Assembly: GCA_035771165.1 (NCBI GenBank)
Contig: JAWNZC010000014.1
Coordinates: forward strand, 620,001-684,000
From: Paragorgia papillata
Lineage: Eukaryota > Cnidaria > Anthozoa > Scleralcyonacea > Coralliidae
DNA: 64,000 bases
Reading direction: 5' to 3'
The position numbers and the translations under genes are program-made. Positions 1-11,740 of the stretch are shown one piece after another. Position 1 is the stretch's first letter, and every line of letters begins with the position of its first letter. The notes beneath the pieces are model-generated. The model was not told where the DNA came from and did no database searches. It saw nothing but the letters and a program-made list of their open reading frames with translations.

Positions 1-474
1 TTTGGCTTGTATTAAATTAGGCTGCGGGGCTGGCAGCTCTGTCCGTACACGTGGCAAAAATTGTTATTATCTTTGACTAGAAAGTTTGCACTATCCTTGG
101 GATCTAGTTGTTGTTCTCGAGTGTTTGTAACCCCTGGTAATACACGAGTTTATGAAATAGCTGCTCAATCGTCTATTATAGTAGAATTCGCGAGTGACTT
201 AGTGATATTGGTGCATATTAGATTAGACAATGGTGTATATTAGTACCCTATAGTCCCATGTTGAATGTATAATTAAGAAATGTGGTAATAAACGGTTTTT
301 TGTTTGTGCCGTTTATTATCTGATTTCTTAATTATGAATTTAGTTAGCGCGACCTTTACTGGGTTTCAAAACTCATGCACATGACCAAATATTTTTCTTT
401 GATTTGCTAATTAGCTCATGAATTATTAATGAGTTTAAGAAGACATGTTATGTAGCTAATTTTTTAAACTTTAG
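1..474. other. Intronic sequence upstream of the first visible scaffold exon
   Basis: No coding exon is recognised here. The interval lies upstream of the first visible exon of the JIP3/4-type gene, whose acceptor AG is at 473-474, so it is most simply intron. A 60-codon open frame at 61-243 shows no similarity to the scaffold family and is not flanked by convincing splice sites. Confidence 0.5.
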
Positions 475-1167
475 ATGCTCGACCCAGTCCTGCCCAGGAA
501 CGAGACGTGGACACAAGTGAAACATCCAATGGGGTGAATGGTTTTAACAAGACTGACGATTCTAGTTTATCCACATCTGGATCAGAAATTATTGATCCTC
601 TTGGTATGTGTACTAATTAAGAAATAGAAAATGATTTGCCTTTTTATATATAGGCTGATGCAAACACAAGAAAGAATTTGGGAGAATTTGAGAATTCGTC
701 GAGTCGTACGCGAGGGCTTGCGTGAATATTTTTAAATTCTCCGAAACACACTCGTGTGCTTGCATAAGCGTATATTATACACTATTTAAGATTTTTTAAA
801 AGATTTATTGAGATTACCTCACTTGCAAAAAATAATTGAATTACTGAGGTATTACAGTGAATAAAAAAACTAATAACAATTGACCGTACCGAAAAAGATG
901 GCGAATTGTACATTTAACCACAATCCTTTGCGTGCAGTAAATATTGTTTCTTGTAGAATTGTTGGAAGATATTGTTTTAAAACGATCAACTTTGTTAGGA
1001 ATGAAGTTCTTGCTCACTTAATCCATCTTAGCATGATAAACAATGTTTAGTTGTTATTTGAGCTGATTTGAAATCAAGTGTTTCAACTGGTGAGATCATA
1101 AGTAAGCCCGAAATATTATTCTGACCACGGACTGTCTTTTTCCGTATTCGGAGCACTGTCCCAGTTT

Positions 1168-1224
<57 letters not shown>

Positions 1225-3310
1225 TTTTGCTGGCGCGATTTTCAGTGGTTTGTACAATTTTTTGACACAATAAATATGGAGAAACTGGAAATAGCCTAAA
1301 ACTCATTTGCTCTGTCTTTACGAGAAAATATCAGGCCTTGATTATTATTATTACTATTACTCTATTACTATTATTACTATTATTACTATTATTACTATTA
1401 TTACTATTATTATTATTATTATTATACTATTGTTACTATTATTATTACTATTACTATTACTACTATTATTACTACTATTATTACTATTATTACTATTATT
1501 ACTATTATTACTATTATTACTATTATTACTATTATTACTATTATTACTATTATTACTATTACTACTATTATTACTATTATTACTATTATTACTATTATTA
1601 CTATTATTACTATTATTACTATTATTACTATTATTACTATTACTACTATTATTACTATTATTACTATTATTACTATTATTACTATTATTACTATTATTAC
1701 TATTATTACTATTATTACTATTATTACTATTACTACTATTATTACTATTATTACTATTATTACTATTATTACTATTACTACTATTACTACTATTATTACT
1801 ATTATTACTATTATTACTATTATTACTATTATTACTATTATTACTATTATTACTATTATTACTGTTACTACTGTTATTACTGTTATTACTGTTATTACTA
1901 TTATTACTATTATTACTATTACTACTATTATTACTATTACTATTATTACTATTATTACTATTATTACTATTACTACTATTATTACTATTACTATTATTAC
2001 TATTATTACTATTATTACTATTATTACTATTACTACTATTATTACTATTATTACTATTACTATTACTACTATTACTACTACTATTATTACTATTATTACT
2101 ATTATTACTATTATTACTATTATTACTATTACTACTATTATTACTATTATTACTATTATTACTATTATTACTATTATTACTATTATTACTATTACTATTA
2201 TTACTATTACTACTATTACTACTATTATTACTATTATTACTATTACTATTATTACTATTATTACTATTATTACTATTATTACTATTATTACTATTACTAC
2301 TGTTATTACTGTTATTACTGTTATTACTATTATTACTATTATTACTATTATTACTATTACTACTATTACTATTATTACTATTATTACTATTATTACTATT
2401 ACTACTATTATTACTATTACTATTATTACTATTATTACTATTATTACTATTATTACTATTATTACTATTACTACTATTATTACTATTATTACTATTATTA
2501 CTATACTATTATTACTATTACTATTACTACTATTACTACTATTATTACTATTATTACTATTACTATTATTACTATTATTACTATTACTACTATTATTACT
2601 ATTATTACTATTATTACTATTATTACTATTATTACTATTATTACTATTACTATTATTACTATTATTACTATTACTACTATTATTACTATTATTACTATTA
2701 TTACTATTATTACTATTATTACTATTATTACTATTATTACTATTATTACTATTACTACTATTATTACTATTACTATTACTATTATTACTATTATTACTAT
2801 TATTATACTATTATTACTATTATTATTACTATTATTATTACTATTATTATTACTATTATTATTACTATTACTACTATTATTACTATTATTACTATTATTA
2901 CTATTATTACTATTATTACTATTATTACTATTATTACTATTATTACTATTATTACTATTATTACTATTATTACTATTATTACTATTATTACTATTATTAC
3001 TATTATTACTATTATTACTATTACTATTATTACTATTATTACTATTGTTATACTATTATTACTATTATTATTACTATTACTATTACTACTATTACTACTA
3101 TTATTACTATTATTACTATTATTACTGTTATTACTGTTATTACTGTTATTACTATTATTACTATTATTACTATTATTACTATTATTACTATTATTACTAT
3201 TATTACTATTATTACTATTATTACTATTACTACTATTATTACTATTACTATTATTATTACTATTACTATTACTATTACTATTACTATTGCTATTGCTATT
3301 GCTATTATTA

Positions 3311-3372
<62 letters not shown>

Positions 3373-6300
3373 GGCACGGTTGACACAAACACAGAATATC
3401 AGTTAATCGGCATACTGTCCAAAAACAACCACTTGTTTTGGCGCATTTGACCACGCTGTGTGGAATTTAAACAGCGAAATAAAAGTAGTGTGCTGCGCAG
3501 GCAGTGTTGAAATACAAATTGAAATATAGTAAGGTTTGAGTACTGCCGAAATTACTGAACGTAGTTTCTAACGTTTGGAGTGAAGGCCCTTCGTTAGAGA
3601 GAAACGTAAAGAGTGTAAAGCACTAGTACATGTATCTTTCTCTGCAGTCTGTTGCGAAAGGAACAAGTTATTCCAGTCACTCGATCAGTCACTCATTCAA
3701 ACCAATTTAAACGTCTTCAACTGTAACTGTACATGTATTTCAATTTATCGTTTCAGACGTGAAACCAAAAGCTGTCCATGGTGATCAAGGTATGTCAAAT
3801 GGCACTAATCAACCTACTGATGTTAACAGCAAGAACCCTGTAGAAGGTCCTATGGATAAAGTGACTACTATGTTTCCTACCGTATGGTTTGGTGCCCAGT
3901 CGGGAAGGTTTGTTATATTTATGTAGTCTTAAGTAATACATGTATAACAATGCAGTTGAACTGATTATAAACAAAGTCATTGATTGTTTTTATAAACATA
4001 GCTCGAGATCTTTTGTGAGGAATTTTTAAAGTGGAACTTTAGTCAAAAAATATATTACTTTCAAATGAAAGTCATTTAAATGTCATGTTTGAAAATGTTG
4101 ATAGTTTTACGATATATCGTACTCAAGAAATGACGTTATCATTCTCGTATTGTATGCCGCCATTTTGAATTTGAATGACGGCTCAATTTTGATGTACAGC
4201 GGAATTTTCTTTTCAATTTTGACGTCATATTGTTAAATTTGACCTGACTTTGACCATATGACGTCAAAATTCAAAATTGAAAAGAAAATTCCGCTGTACT
4301 TTAAAATTGAACTGTTCTACATGCTCAAAAATGGCGGCATAACGTACGAGAATGATAAAGTCATTTCTCCAATACGAGAGTAGATATTGTAAAACTATTA
4401 ACATTTTCAAGCACTACATTGAAAGGACATCGAGACTAAAGTTAAACTGAATTTCCACTAGATGTAAAATGTTCCGCACTCGACTTTTTCTTTTATCTTG
4501 TGAGTTGCCATGCATAACGAAAAAGAAAACTATTCAATTAGTACAATAGAAAAGTGTAGCGCGTGACCTTTTACGCCTAGTGGCCCATTTTACGCCCAGC
4601 TTTAGTGTTATGTAAACAAACACAGCTTTATAAATTTAAAATACAAGTTAACCGACATTTCCTTGTATCATGACCCATAGCGCTCCCTAAATGTTGAATT
4701 GTTCTTACTTTTTAGCATTTATATTCACTCCGCAGTCTGTGAATGGAAAAGATGCCTTCACTCAGTTAAACTGAGAGACTCAGTTCTCAGTATTGTGTGA
4801 GTATTTTGACAAATCAAAATGGTTCCTACGCTAGAAATAATTAACACTTATTTACTGGCGCCGAGGGAAACAGTGTGATTTGTGGCCCCGAGACTACTGC
4901 CGTTGTTTCCCGAGACGAAGCCGAGGACAACAAAGAGCAGTCGATGAGCCACAAAACACACTGTTTTCCCGAGGTACCAGTAAATAAGTGTTTTGTTATA
5001 TATCAACCCACAAACTGAACCTGACCATTTACTTCCGTTTTTAATATTTTTCCCTAGAAAAAAATAAATTAATGTTACACGCTGCCATGGGTTACGCGGA
5101 AAACATCACGATTTTCGGATCGCCACGCGAGGACCGCTCGCCCAATCAGAAAGCTCGAAAAATGGACTTTGACACATCATATATAACAATAAACACTTAT
5201 TTACTGGCGTCGAGGGAAACAGTGTGTTTTGTAGCACCGAGACCGTTGTTTCCTGAGGCGAAGCTGAGTGTTAAATGACAACAAAAATGTTGAGCAAAAC
5301 CTTCAGACATTGTTTTGAATGAAGGAAAACTGGAAAAAACAAACTGAGCCATCTACTTCCTTTTGAAATAGCCATACAATAAACTCAAATCCTTGTTAAA
5401 ATATTGATAGTTTTGTCTATTTATTTCATTATAGACATGTGAAAGGTAAAGTTCTGATCGCTTTGGCAGACGGGACCGTTGCCATTTTTAATAGGAAACC
5501 AGGTACATCTTCTTTTATTACGTCGTTAAACAGTCTTATCCTGCTCTATTTTGCGACTGCAAAACTTGCACCCTTCCCTCTCTTTCATTTCCTTTCATAC
5601 CAATTTCCACTAATTCTAAATTTCTCCTCTTCCCCTTTCTTCCCTTTTCATCCCTTCTTTATATTTCCTTTCCTTCCTTTTCCATTTCTCTTCCATTCTC
5701 TTACTGTCACATCTCATCCTTTTTCTCCTCCCCTTTCCTTTTCTTTGTCTGTTTTCCCTTTTCTTTACTTTTCCCTTCGTCTCTTTCCTTGCCTTTTCTT
5801 TTCATTCTTTCTTTTCCTCTCTCTCCTTCTCTTTGTTTTTTCCTTTCTAAAATGATTTTGTGTTTAACAATAAAACTTTTTCTTTTAATCTTAGATGGAC
5901 AATGGGATGTACGTAATTACCATTTATTAGATTTAGGCCGACCGCATCATTCTATCCGTTGCATGACTGTTGTTCATGACCACGTCTGGTGCGGGTATCG
6001 TAACAAGATACAAGTGATTAATCCACAAATTATGAGAATCGTGGTAAGGCATTACTCACGATATTCTTATGTAGCTTCTCGTATAATTCTCGTATTATGT
6101 ACCTTCTTTCTTTGGTCTTGTTCCATAGTAATATTAATGTAACTGAAACCATTTTTTCTGGCAAAGATTTCTTTTGTCATGATCATTGAAAAATTATTTC
6201 GTAATCCAACCGAACTTATAAATTATAAATAGTGATATCACGCATGTCGAGATTAGTACCCTCACCGGGCTCCGGGCCTTCGGCCCTACGCCCGTGCTCG

Positions 6301-8956
6301 GGGATAAATGATTTTGTAATGCATGTTTTTTTCTTTCCCAAGAACTCGCGCGAAAAATCCTGCATGCGTTCCAAAATATTTAGTTAATCAAGAAATGCAT
6401 GGCTTAGTCGTTATAGTTGTTGACATTACAATGATTACTGGTTACTTTTAGAAATCTTTTGATGCTCATCCGCGAAGAGAGAGTCAAGTCCGTCAGTTGT
6501 CTTGTATTGGTGATGGAGTATGGGTGTCCATTCGACTGGACAGTACTTTAAGATTGTACAACGCACACACTTACCATCACCTGCAAGATGTTGATATCGA
6601 ACCTTGTGTCAGCAGTCTAATTGGTAAGATAGTCAAATTAGTACACTTCAGCCTGGTTTTCACAGTGAGCTCTATCAATATAATTGGAGTTATATCTGCT
6701 AGTCATTGGCCTGGCAAAGATTGAAGCTAAACATTTAGGCCTGAAGTACGTATATATTATAGTCTCGTACGCGTGGTCTTTTGACCATGTCAGACAGCGT
6801 AGTGGATTAAGATTACAGTATACGTACGTCCAGCCTACGTGTCTGTCATGTTTGGCTGCCAAATCACTTCAGTTATTATAGAGCACACTGGGTTTTCGTC
6901 GCAGATGTACCACATGTACATCTATATCACCCTTATCACCACTGTACTACATTTCATATGGTAACTGCCGCTTGCATGAAACCTTAGCTCTCCGTCCGAG
7001 TCTACTTAGCTCAAGTTAGAGCTTCTAATCGGTCATAAAAAGTTGGGAAACAACTCACTTTAGATGATTGTTTGAAACTATTTTGTGCTCAACGATTAGA
7101 CCATTAGTTATTGCTGTCTATAAAATAAATATTACATAATTATCCTATATACTAAGTATGTTGTTTAAGGTTCTCCTATTTCTTTATGCACAAAATTTTA
7201 AAGAATTTTACCGAAGCAAATGTGTGATATTTGAGCATTTGTATTGCTGGGACGACTGCTGACGTGACAGAATATCAACATGGCAAGATTGTTATTTACG
7301 CATGTGCCGACACCATATTCGTTACCAATCCCTTCTTAAAATTACCATAGGGAGCCACCTTAACAGAGGATATAAATATTTTTTGTAGGAGCTGGGAAAC
7401 TTGGTTTTTCGTTTGTTCGTATAACAGCATTGATGCTAACTAAAGATCGAATGTGGGTTGGAACTGGCAATGGTGTGATATTATCCATTCCATTAGTAGC
7501 TGCTCAACCAGCAAATGAATCAGCAAGATCTGTGGTAGCGACAACACCAGACTCTTCTAACAGTCCTAGTGGTGGACCTGGTGGAGTAGTGAGGGTCTAC
7601 ACAGGCACAACAGAGAAAGGAGATAAATCTGTTGCTTCTAGCTTCATGCCATATTGTTCAATGGTAAGTTGTAGTTGGTGTGTCTAATTTGTTAAAATTC
7701 TACCAGATTTCACCAGACACAATAAATTGCTAAAAATCTGCCCAATTATGGTTTCGACTGAGGAGTAACTAGGCTTGCTGCTTTACATAAAATGAAACTG
7801 TAGCGGTCTGCTTTGCAGTGTTTCTCGCATGCGTTGCTGCAATCCAGGTTATACCGGGGGTTACTTTCCTACATTTCACCAGACATCGCCAGATTTTGTC
7901 TGGTGTCGTCTTGCATTCTTTGCTACCAAGAGTATTGGAATTTCACTAGATTTTAAAAATCTATTATCCTGGGTGCCGGAGGTGCTTCCACGCTCGTAGG
8001 AATAATAGGGTACGCGAGAATGCAATAATTATTAAGTCCGGCATACACTGAAACAAGTTTCCGAAAGATATTTTCGAAAAAGTTTCCGAAACTTGTTTCA
8101 AAAAATAGAACAGTGCTCTAATCAAGGAAACTTAGTTTCTGAAACAAAGTTTCGGAAACTTTTCAACATACACTGGAAACGTTTGCTTCTAAAACCGTGT
8201 TTCTGTAACTTGTTTCGGAAATTTTCTCTAGTGTTACCCTGCGAGCAGAGCCTTCTTTTCCTTATCTCTTCACTGAGAGAGAGAAAGAAAAGAAGGCTCT
8301 GCTGTATTCGTGACTGGTCGCCATTGTGCATGCATGTCAGTTGCTTGGTTACAATGTCGAACCCATTCCAAATCAGAGCAAAAAAACAAAACAAGAACCG
8401 GTTAAACGGGTCTTAAACGGGTTGCTTCGTCCTAAATCTTGGACGAAGCCAAGCACGAATACAGCAGAACCTTCTTTTCTTCCTCTCTCTCTCTCAACAA
8501 GAAATAAGGAAAAGAAGGCTCTGCTCGCAGGGTACTCTAATGTATGCCGGGCTTTAGATTCGAGTCGTTTTTGTCGTTCATAGTTATAATATAACAAGTC
8601 TTTATCTTACTTTCACCTAGATCAATGCTCAGATATCTTTTCATGGTCATCGTGATTCCGTGAAGTTCTTTGTCGCCGTGCCAGGAACTGTTGATAAAAC
8701 ATCCACAGTTTGCTCACCTAAAGTTTCAACACAACCTAGTATGCAAACAGACCCCTCAATATCAACTTCAAGTACAATGGAAGAGGAAAGAAGTTGGTTA
8801 GTTATTAGTGGCGGCGAAGGTTACGTTGATTTCAGATCAGGAGATAACATTGAAGGCGGCGAAAACATTGGTGGGCCGGAAGACATACCTTCAAATTCGA
8901 AAATGTCTTCAACTGAGAACAGTCATGTTATGGTGTGGCAGGTAACGGGAGATTAA
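475..8956 (+). CDS. JIP3/JIP4-type JNK-interacting scaffold protein, C-terminal part (eight exons)
   Basis: C-terminal half of a JNK-interacting protein 3/4 (MAPK8IP3, SPAG9, sunday driver) homologue. In the known family this is a cytoplasmic scaffold linking kinesin-1 and dynein to vesicles and binding JNK-pathway kinases. Coding exons: 475-603, 3757-3907, 4716-4796, 5435-5502, 5895-6043, 6452-6623, 7389-7663, 8621-8956. Junction phases agree throughout, giving 452 codons before the TAA at 8954-8956. The visible part is the WD40-like beta-propeller. Family-typical stretches include [107 protein letters not shown] and [11 protein letters not shown], ending in HVMVWQV. Donor 4797 (GTGAGT) was preferred over 4795 because it restores the conserved IVHVKG junction. 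The N-terminal RH1/RH2 and coiled-coil regions lie left of the window. JIP3 and JIP4 cannot be told apart here. Confidence 0.93.
878..1078 (-). mobile_element. MITE family A, copy 1 (right end lost)
   Basis: Begins with AATTGACCGTACCGAAAA followed by GATGGCG. It matches the reverse complement of the intact copy at 10893-11148, including the shared AGGAATGAAGTTCTTGCT stretch. Similarity stops near 1078, before the second terminal inverted repeat, so this copy is truncated. It lies in a scaffold-gene intron. Confidence 0.75.
1168..1222 (+). repeat. (TTG)n microsatellite
   Basis: About 18 uninterrupted TTG units followed by a T run, in the first visible intron of the scaffold gene. On the opposite strand it would read as poly-threonine or poly-glutamine, but nothing suggests translation. 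Confidence 0.95.
1340..3371 (+). repeat. Two-kilobase compound (TAT/TAC)n trinucleotide array
   Basis: Almost pure alternation of TAT and TAC triplets (hexamer TATTAC) for about 2 kb. Short islands carry TGTTAC or TATTGT variants (near 1863-1895, 2300-2325, 3125-3150), and a pure ATT block ends it. It is intronic, lying between scaffold exons ending at 603 and starting at 3757. Because neither TAT, TAC, TTA, CTA, ATT nor ACT is a stop, the + strand is open in more than one frame (apparent poly-Leu, poly-Tyr, Ile/Thr products). These are artefacts of the repeat, not genes. Confidence 0.97.
4030..4470. mobile_element. Palindromic MITE with GACGTCA core
   Basis: An imperfect palindrome in the intron between scaffold exons 3757-3907 and 4716-4796. 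The central arms around 4197-4233 and 4257-4302 pair as AGCGGAATTTTCTTTTCAAT with its complement, flanking GACGTCA motifs. The outer arms share ATTCTCGTA / TACGAGAAT and ACTTTAGTC / GACTAAAGT. No coding capacity. The ends are approximate. Confidence 0.6.
4842..4995. mobile_element. Short MITE with AACACTTATTTACTGG termini
   Basis: Terminal inverted repeats AACACTTATTTACTGG and CCAGTAAATAAGTGTT enclose about 120 bp with internal CGAGGGAAACAGTGTG / CACACTGTTTTCCCGAG arms. A second, 3'-truncated copy begins near 5190 in the same intron. Confidence 0.7.
5190..5275 (+). mobile_element. Truncated second copy of the AACACTTATTTACTGG MITE
   Basis: Repeats the left part of the 4842-4995 element (AACACTTATTTACTGGCG, then CGAGGGAAACAGTGTG) and then diverges. 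Intronic. Confidence 0.65.
8034..8554. mobile_element. MITE interrupted by a second MITE (outer element)
   Basis: The outer ends are AAGTCCGGCATACA and its complement TGTATGCCGGGCTT. The interior holds GTTTCCGAAACTTGTTTC-like repeats. It is split by a 300-bp inner element at 8235-8534. It lies in the last intron of the scaffold gene, upstream of the terminal exon at 8621. Confidence 0.7.
8235..8534. mobile_element. Inner 300-bp MITE with 9-bp target duplication
   Basis: Terminal inverted repeats TACCCTGCGAGCAGAGCC and GGCTCTGCTCGCAGGGTA. Flanks are CTCTAGTGT (8226-8234) and CTCTAATGT (8535-8543), a 9-bp duplication with one mismatch. A duplication of 8-9 bp suits Mutator-like or hAT-like transposition. 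No transposase is encoded. Confidence 0.8.
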
Positions 8957-9321
8957 AGAGTAAAATAAGTAACATACAGTAATTAGACTTGGTTTGGTGC
9001 TGCTCAACTCTCAAGTGCTGACGAAAAAGTCAAAGAAGCATTTTATTGCTAATCAAATATGATTATACTCGCAAGTTAATTCTGGATTATTTTATACAAA
9101 TAATAGAAGGCAAGGTATTTTAATTAACACACATTACATATTGCCAACAATATAAGTTATGCCTCCTGCGGACGATAATGTATACGACTTCAAAGTTGAT
9201 TGCAGTGTTTCAATAATTGGAATTTTTGAACGTCGCCATTTCAGGCTTTAATTAACACTTCAAGGCTTGGGTCCTATTGTTTAAAAGTCGGTTGACATTA
9301 AGGCCTTTTTCACAATATATG

Positions 9322-9503
9322 GATCGTTTTACACACACGTGATCGGTGGCCCTATTGGAGTGGTGAAACAATATAAAGTGTTTGAATAAGAATATATAGA
9401 GCTAAATTTTCATAGGATAAAGATGGTACACCGATATGGCCGCCATTTCATTGTTTGTTTCGGTACACCAATATGGCCGCCGTGACGTCAGATGAAAACG
9501 ATC
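9322..9503 (-). mobile_element. MITE family B, copy 1
   Basis: Carries ACACCAATATGGCCGCCGTG, GACGTCAGATGAAAACG and GGTGGTGAAACAATA-like blocks in the same order as the reverse complement of 21484-21647. Ends read GATCGTTTT and AAAACGATC. No open frame of interest. Confidence 0.75.
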
Positions 9504-10149
9504 TGTATTTGCGATTTTTATCACGCACCTGACTCGTAATACAAGTCGCTTGTGTAACTACCGGCCATTTCACCGGGATTCTACTGCGTTTTTATGCCGT
9601 ATTTTTCGAACATGTTTGAATTTACATACGATTCTGTCGAGTAATCTAGCCGACACCTAACCTCCATTAACCGCCAACCACCTAACTCTCGTGCCATTAC
9701 TGGAGGAAATCATTGTTGATCAGAGTCACGAAGGGGATACTTGCAGTTCAATTCGATGCAAAATTTGCGGTTCAAATGTCAGCAGCAGTAACAACAGTTT
9801 CCCAAATGGCAGCGAAATCGTCGGTAATTACACGAGAAATTTCAATGTAGTCAGGTCAGCGATAAAAATTGAAGTAAAGCAAAAATCGCTGGTGTAAACG
9901 GGCTTTTGAAGTACCTGGTAGCCACTGTTTACTGTCATGGCAATAGAACTGTTCCTAAAATATTGCTGCATGCAATTTGGTTTTCTGTAAGTGCTTATGA
10001 AATGAAATCTTTGCTTTTTATATTATTTGATAATATAAAAATATATAAAATTTTGGTATTCGTACATATGTTCATTTAATATTTACGTCTTTGGAAAACA
10101 CTTTATTTTTCTGTTAAGTTGATAGCTAGGGCCGTGAAACGTCAACACA

Positions 10150-10255
10150 ATAACGCGTCCACAACAACTATTTGACGTCACACGGTGGATCATTATCATA
10201 AAATGTCTTTAGTCTTGATCCACCTTGTGACGTCACATGTATTGTTTCTCGTCTC
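10150..10255. repeat. Short palindrome GACGTCACA..GGATCA
   Basis: Arms TTTGACGTCACACGGTGGAT and ATCCACCTTGTGACGTCACA face each other across about 30 bp. It is probably a small MITE remnant; outer boundaries and target duplication were not identified. Confidence 0.5.
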
Positions 10256-10892
10256 AATCCTTGCTGACATTTCGACTTAAGAAATGCTACAAGTTTAAAT
10301 ATAAAATTAAAGCACTTTCTAAACACGTAAAAACAAAGGGAGCATATGTAGCAATATCAGTGATTTCTATATTTTTATATTATGAAATAAAGAAATTAGC
10401 GAAAATTTAATTTTATAAGCACTTTAAGCTAACGACTTAGACAATAATTGTATTTCCTGTTGGTTGTTGAAAAATCAATCAAATTCAAAACGGGAAGTTT
10501 TTAACGAATTTTATCAAATGAATTGGTCAAAATGAGGTGTAACATTAATATGTTAGGAACACTTCTATTGTTACAACAATAATTACCACACGATAAAGTT
10601 CTATCTTCACTCCTTTTCCCTTTGACAAGTTGAAACCAGGAAGTGACGTCAATCCAGCGACTTACCCAAACATAACCATGCAAGCGATTCAGTAGTCATG
10701 ACCAATTAGTTCAACAAAAAGACAGATTACAAACGTAATGAATTTTTTGTTATATAGTCCATATTTAAGGCCATGTTTAAACACGAGGCCATTTTTCTTG
10801 CAACTTGCAGCGCAATTTTTACTGAAAAAGGTGTTGCAGATTGCTATATAGGATTTTCAACGTATATGCCAGTTGTCTGGAGACGTGAAATG

Positions 10893-11148
10893 TAATTGAC
10901 GGTACCGAAAAAGATGGCGGTAGTACATTTAACCACAATGCTTTGCGACCTCATATCAGCTCAAATAAAAACTAAATATTCTAAATATTGTTTATCATGC
11001 TAACATGGATTAAGTAAGCAAGAACTTCATTCCTACGAAAGTTGATCTTTTTAAAGACCTATCTTCCAATAATTGTACAAGAAACAATATTTACAAAGGA
11101 TTGTGGTTAAATGTACAAGTCGCCATCATTTTCAGTACGGTCAATTAT
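10893..11148 (+). mobile_element. MITE family A, intact copy 2
   Basis: Inverted termini AATTGACGGTACCGAAAA and TTTTCAGTACGGTCAATT, each followed inward by GATGGCG and TACATTTAACCACAAT. This is the reference copy used to recognise the truncated copy at 878-1078 and the interrupted copy at 18942-19488. Confidence 0.85.
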
Positions 11149-11393
11149 ATTATATTACAAACCAACTTGTGTCACACGACACAAGTTTTTCTGTAACGTT
11201 GTGCTGTAAGAAAAATTGCCTTTTTCAAACTTTTTAAACCAGGTCTATTCTATGGATAGTCGGAAGCATATACCGAAATGAATTTGAGTGATATGCAAGT
11301 TACATGTCCTTAGGTTGACGTCACTTTCTTTCAACATTTTTCGAGTAACCGTTTTTCTTACTTTCCAAAAAAGTCAAAATGTTTCAGGCCTAC

Positions 11394-11740
11394 ACCAAAC
11401 GTCGCACAATTTCGTCGGTAATGCGACGTTGAGTTAAACAATGCGACGTTGAGTTAAACGTCGAATTTAATTGTTTTTACTTGGACACGTTGAACCTGAA
11501 AACGATTCCTTGAAAACATGGCGCCGAATTGTCACAAACAGAAGAGAAACATTTTATTCGATGCGACGATAGTTCGTCGTGTAACTCGAACACGCATTAT
11601 CGTCGCTTTATCCGTCTGACTCAGACGAATTTAATTGCCGAGACGAATTTAATCGAATTAACGCCGCAGTTTCGTCGAATAAAATTCAAACAATTAAATT
11701 CGTTTGGATTAAATTAATCTATTGTGCGTCGTTTAGCGCA
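11394..11740. mobile_element. Candidate MITE rich in CGTCG motifs
   Basis: Terminal-like CCAAACGTCGCACAAT at the left and ATTGTGCGTCGTTTAG at the right enclose AATTTAAT / GACGAATTTAAT repeats. It contains the spurious frame 11529-11717. No target duplication confirmed. Confidence 0.5.

Noticed and set aside
1307..3406. Open frames of 699 and 681 codons with poly-Leu, poly-Tyr and Ile/Thr
   Set aside because: They are the (TAT/TAC)n array read in two frames; the region is an intron of the scaffold gene.
4795..4796. Scaffold exon ending at 4794 (donor GTGTGA)
   Set aside because: The donor two bases downstream (GTGAGT) is a better consensus and restores the conserved IVHVKG reading at the junction.
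9691..9897. 68-codon frame with a CKIC motif
   Set aside because: No recognisable domain, single short frame between repeats, no supporting splice sites.
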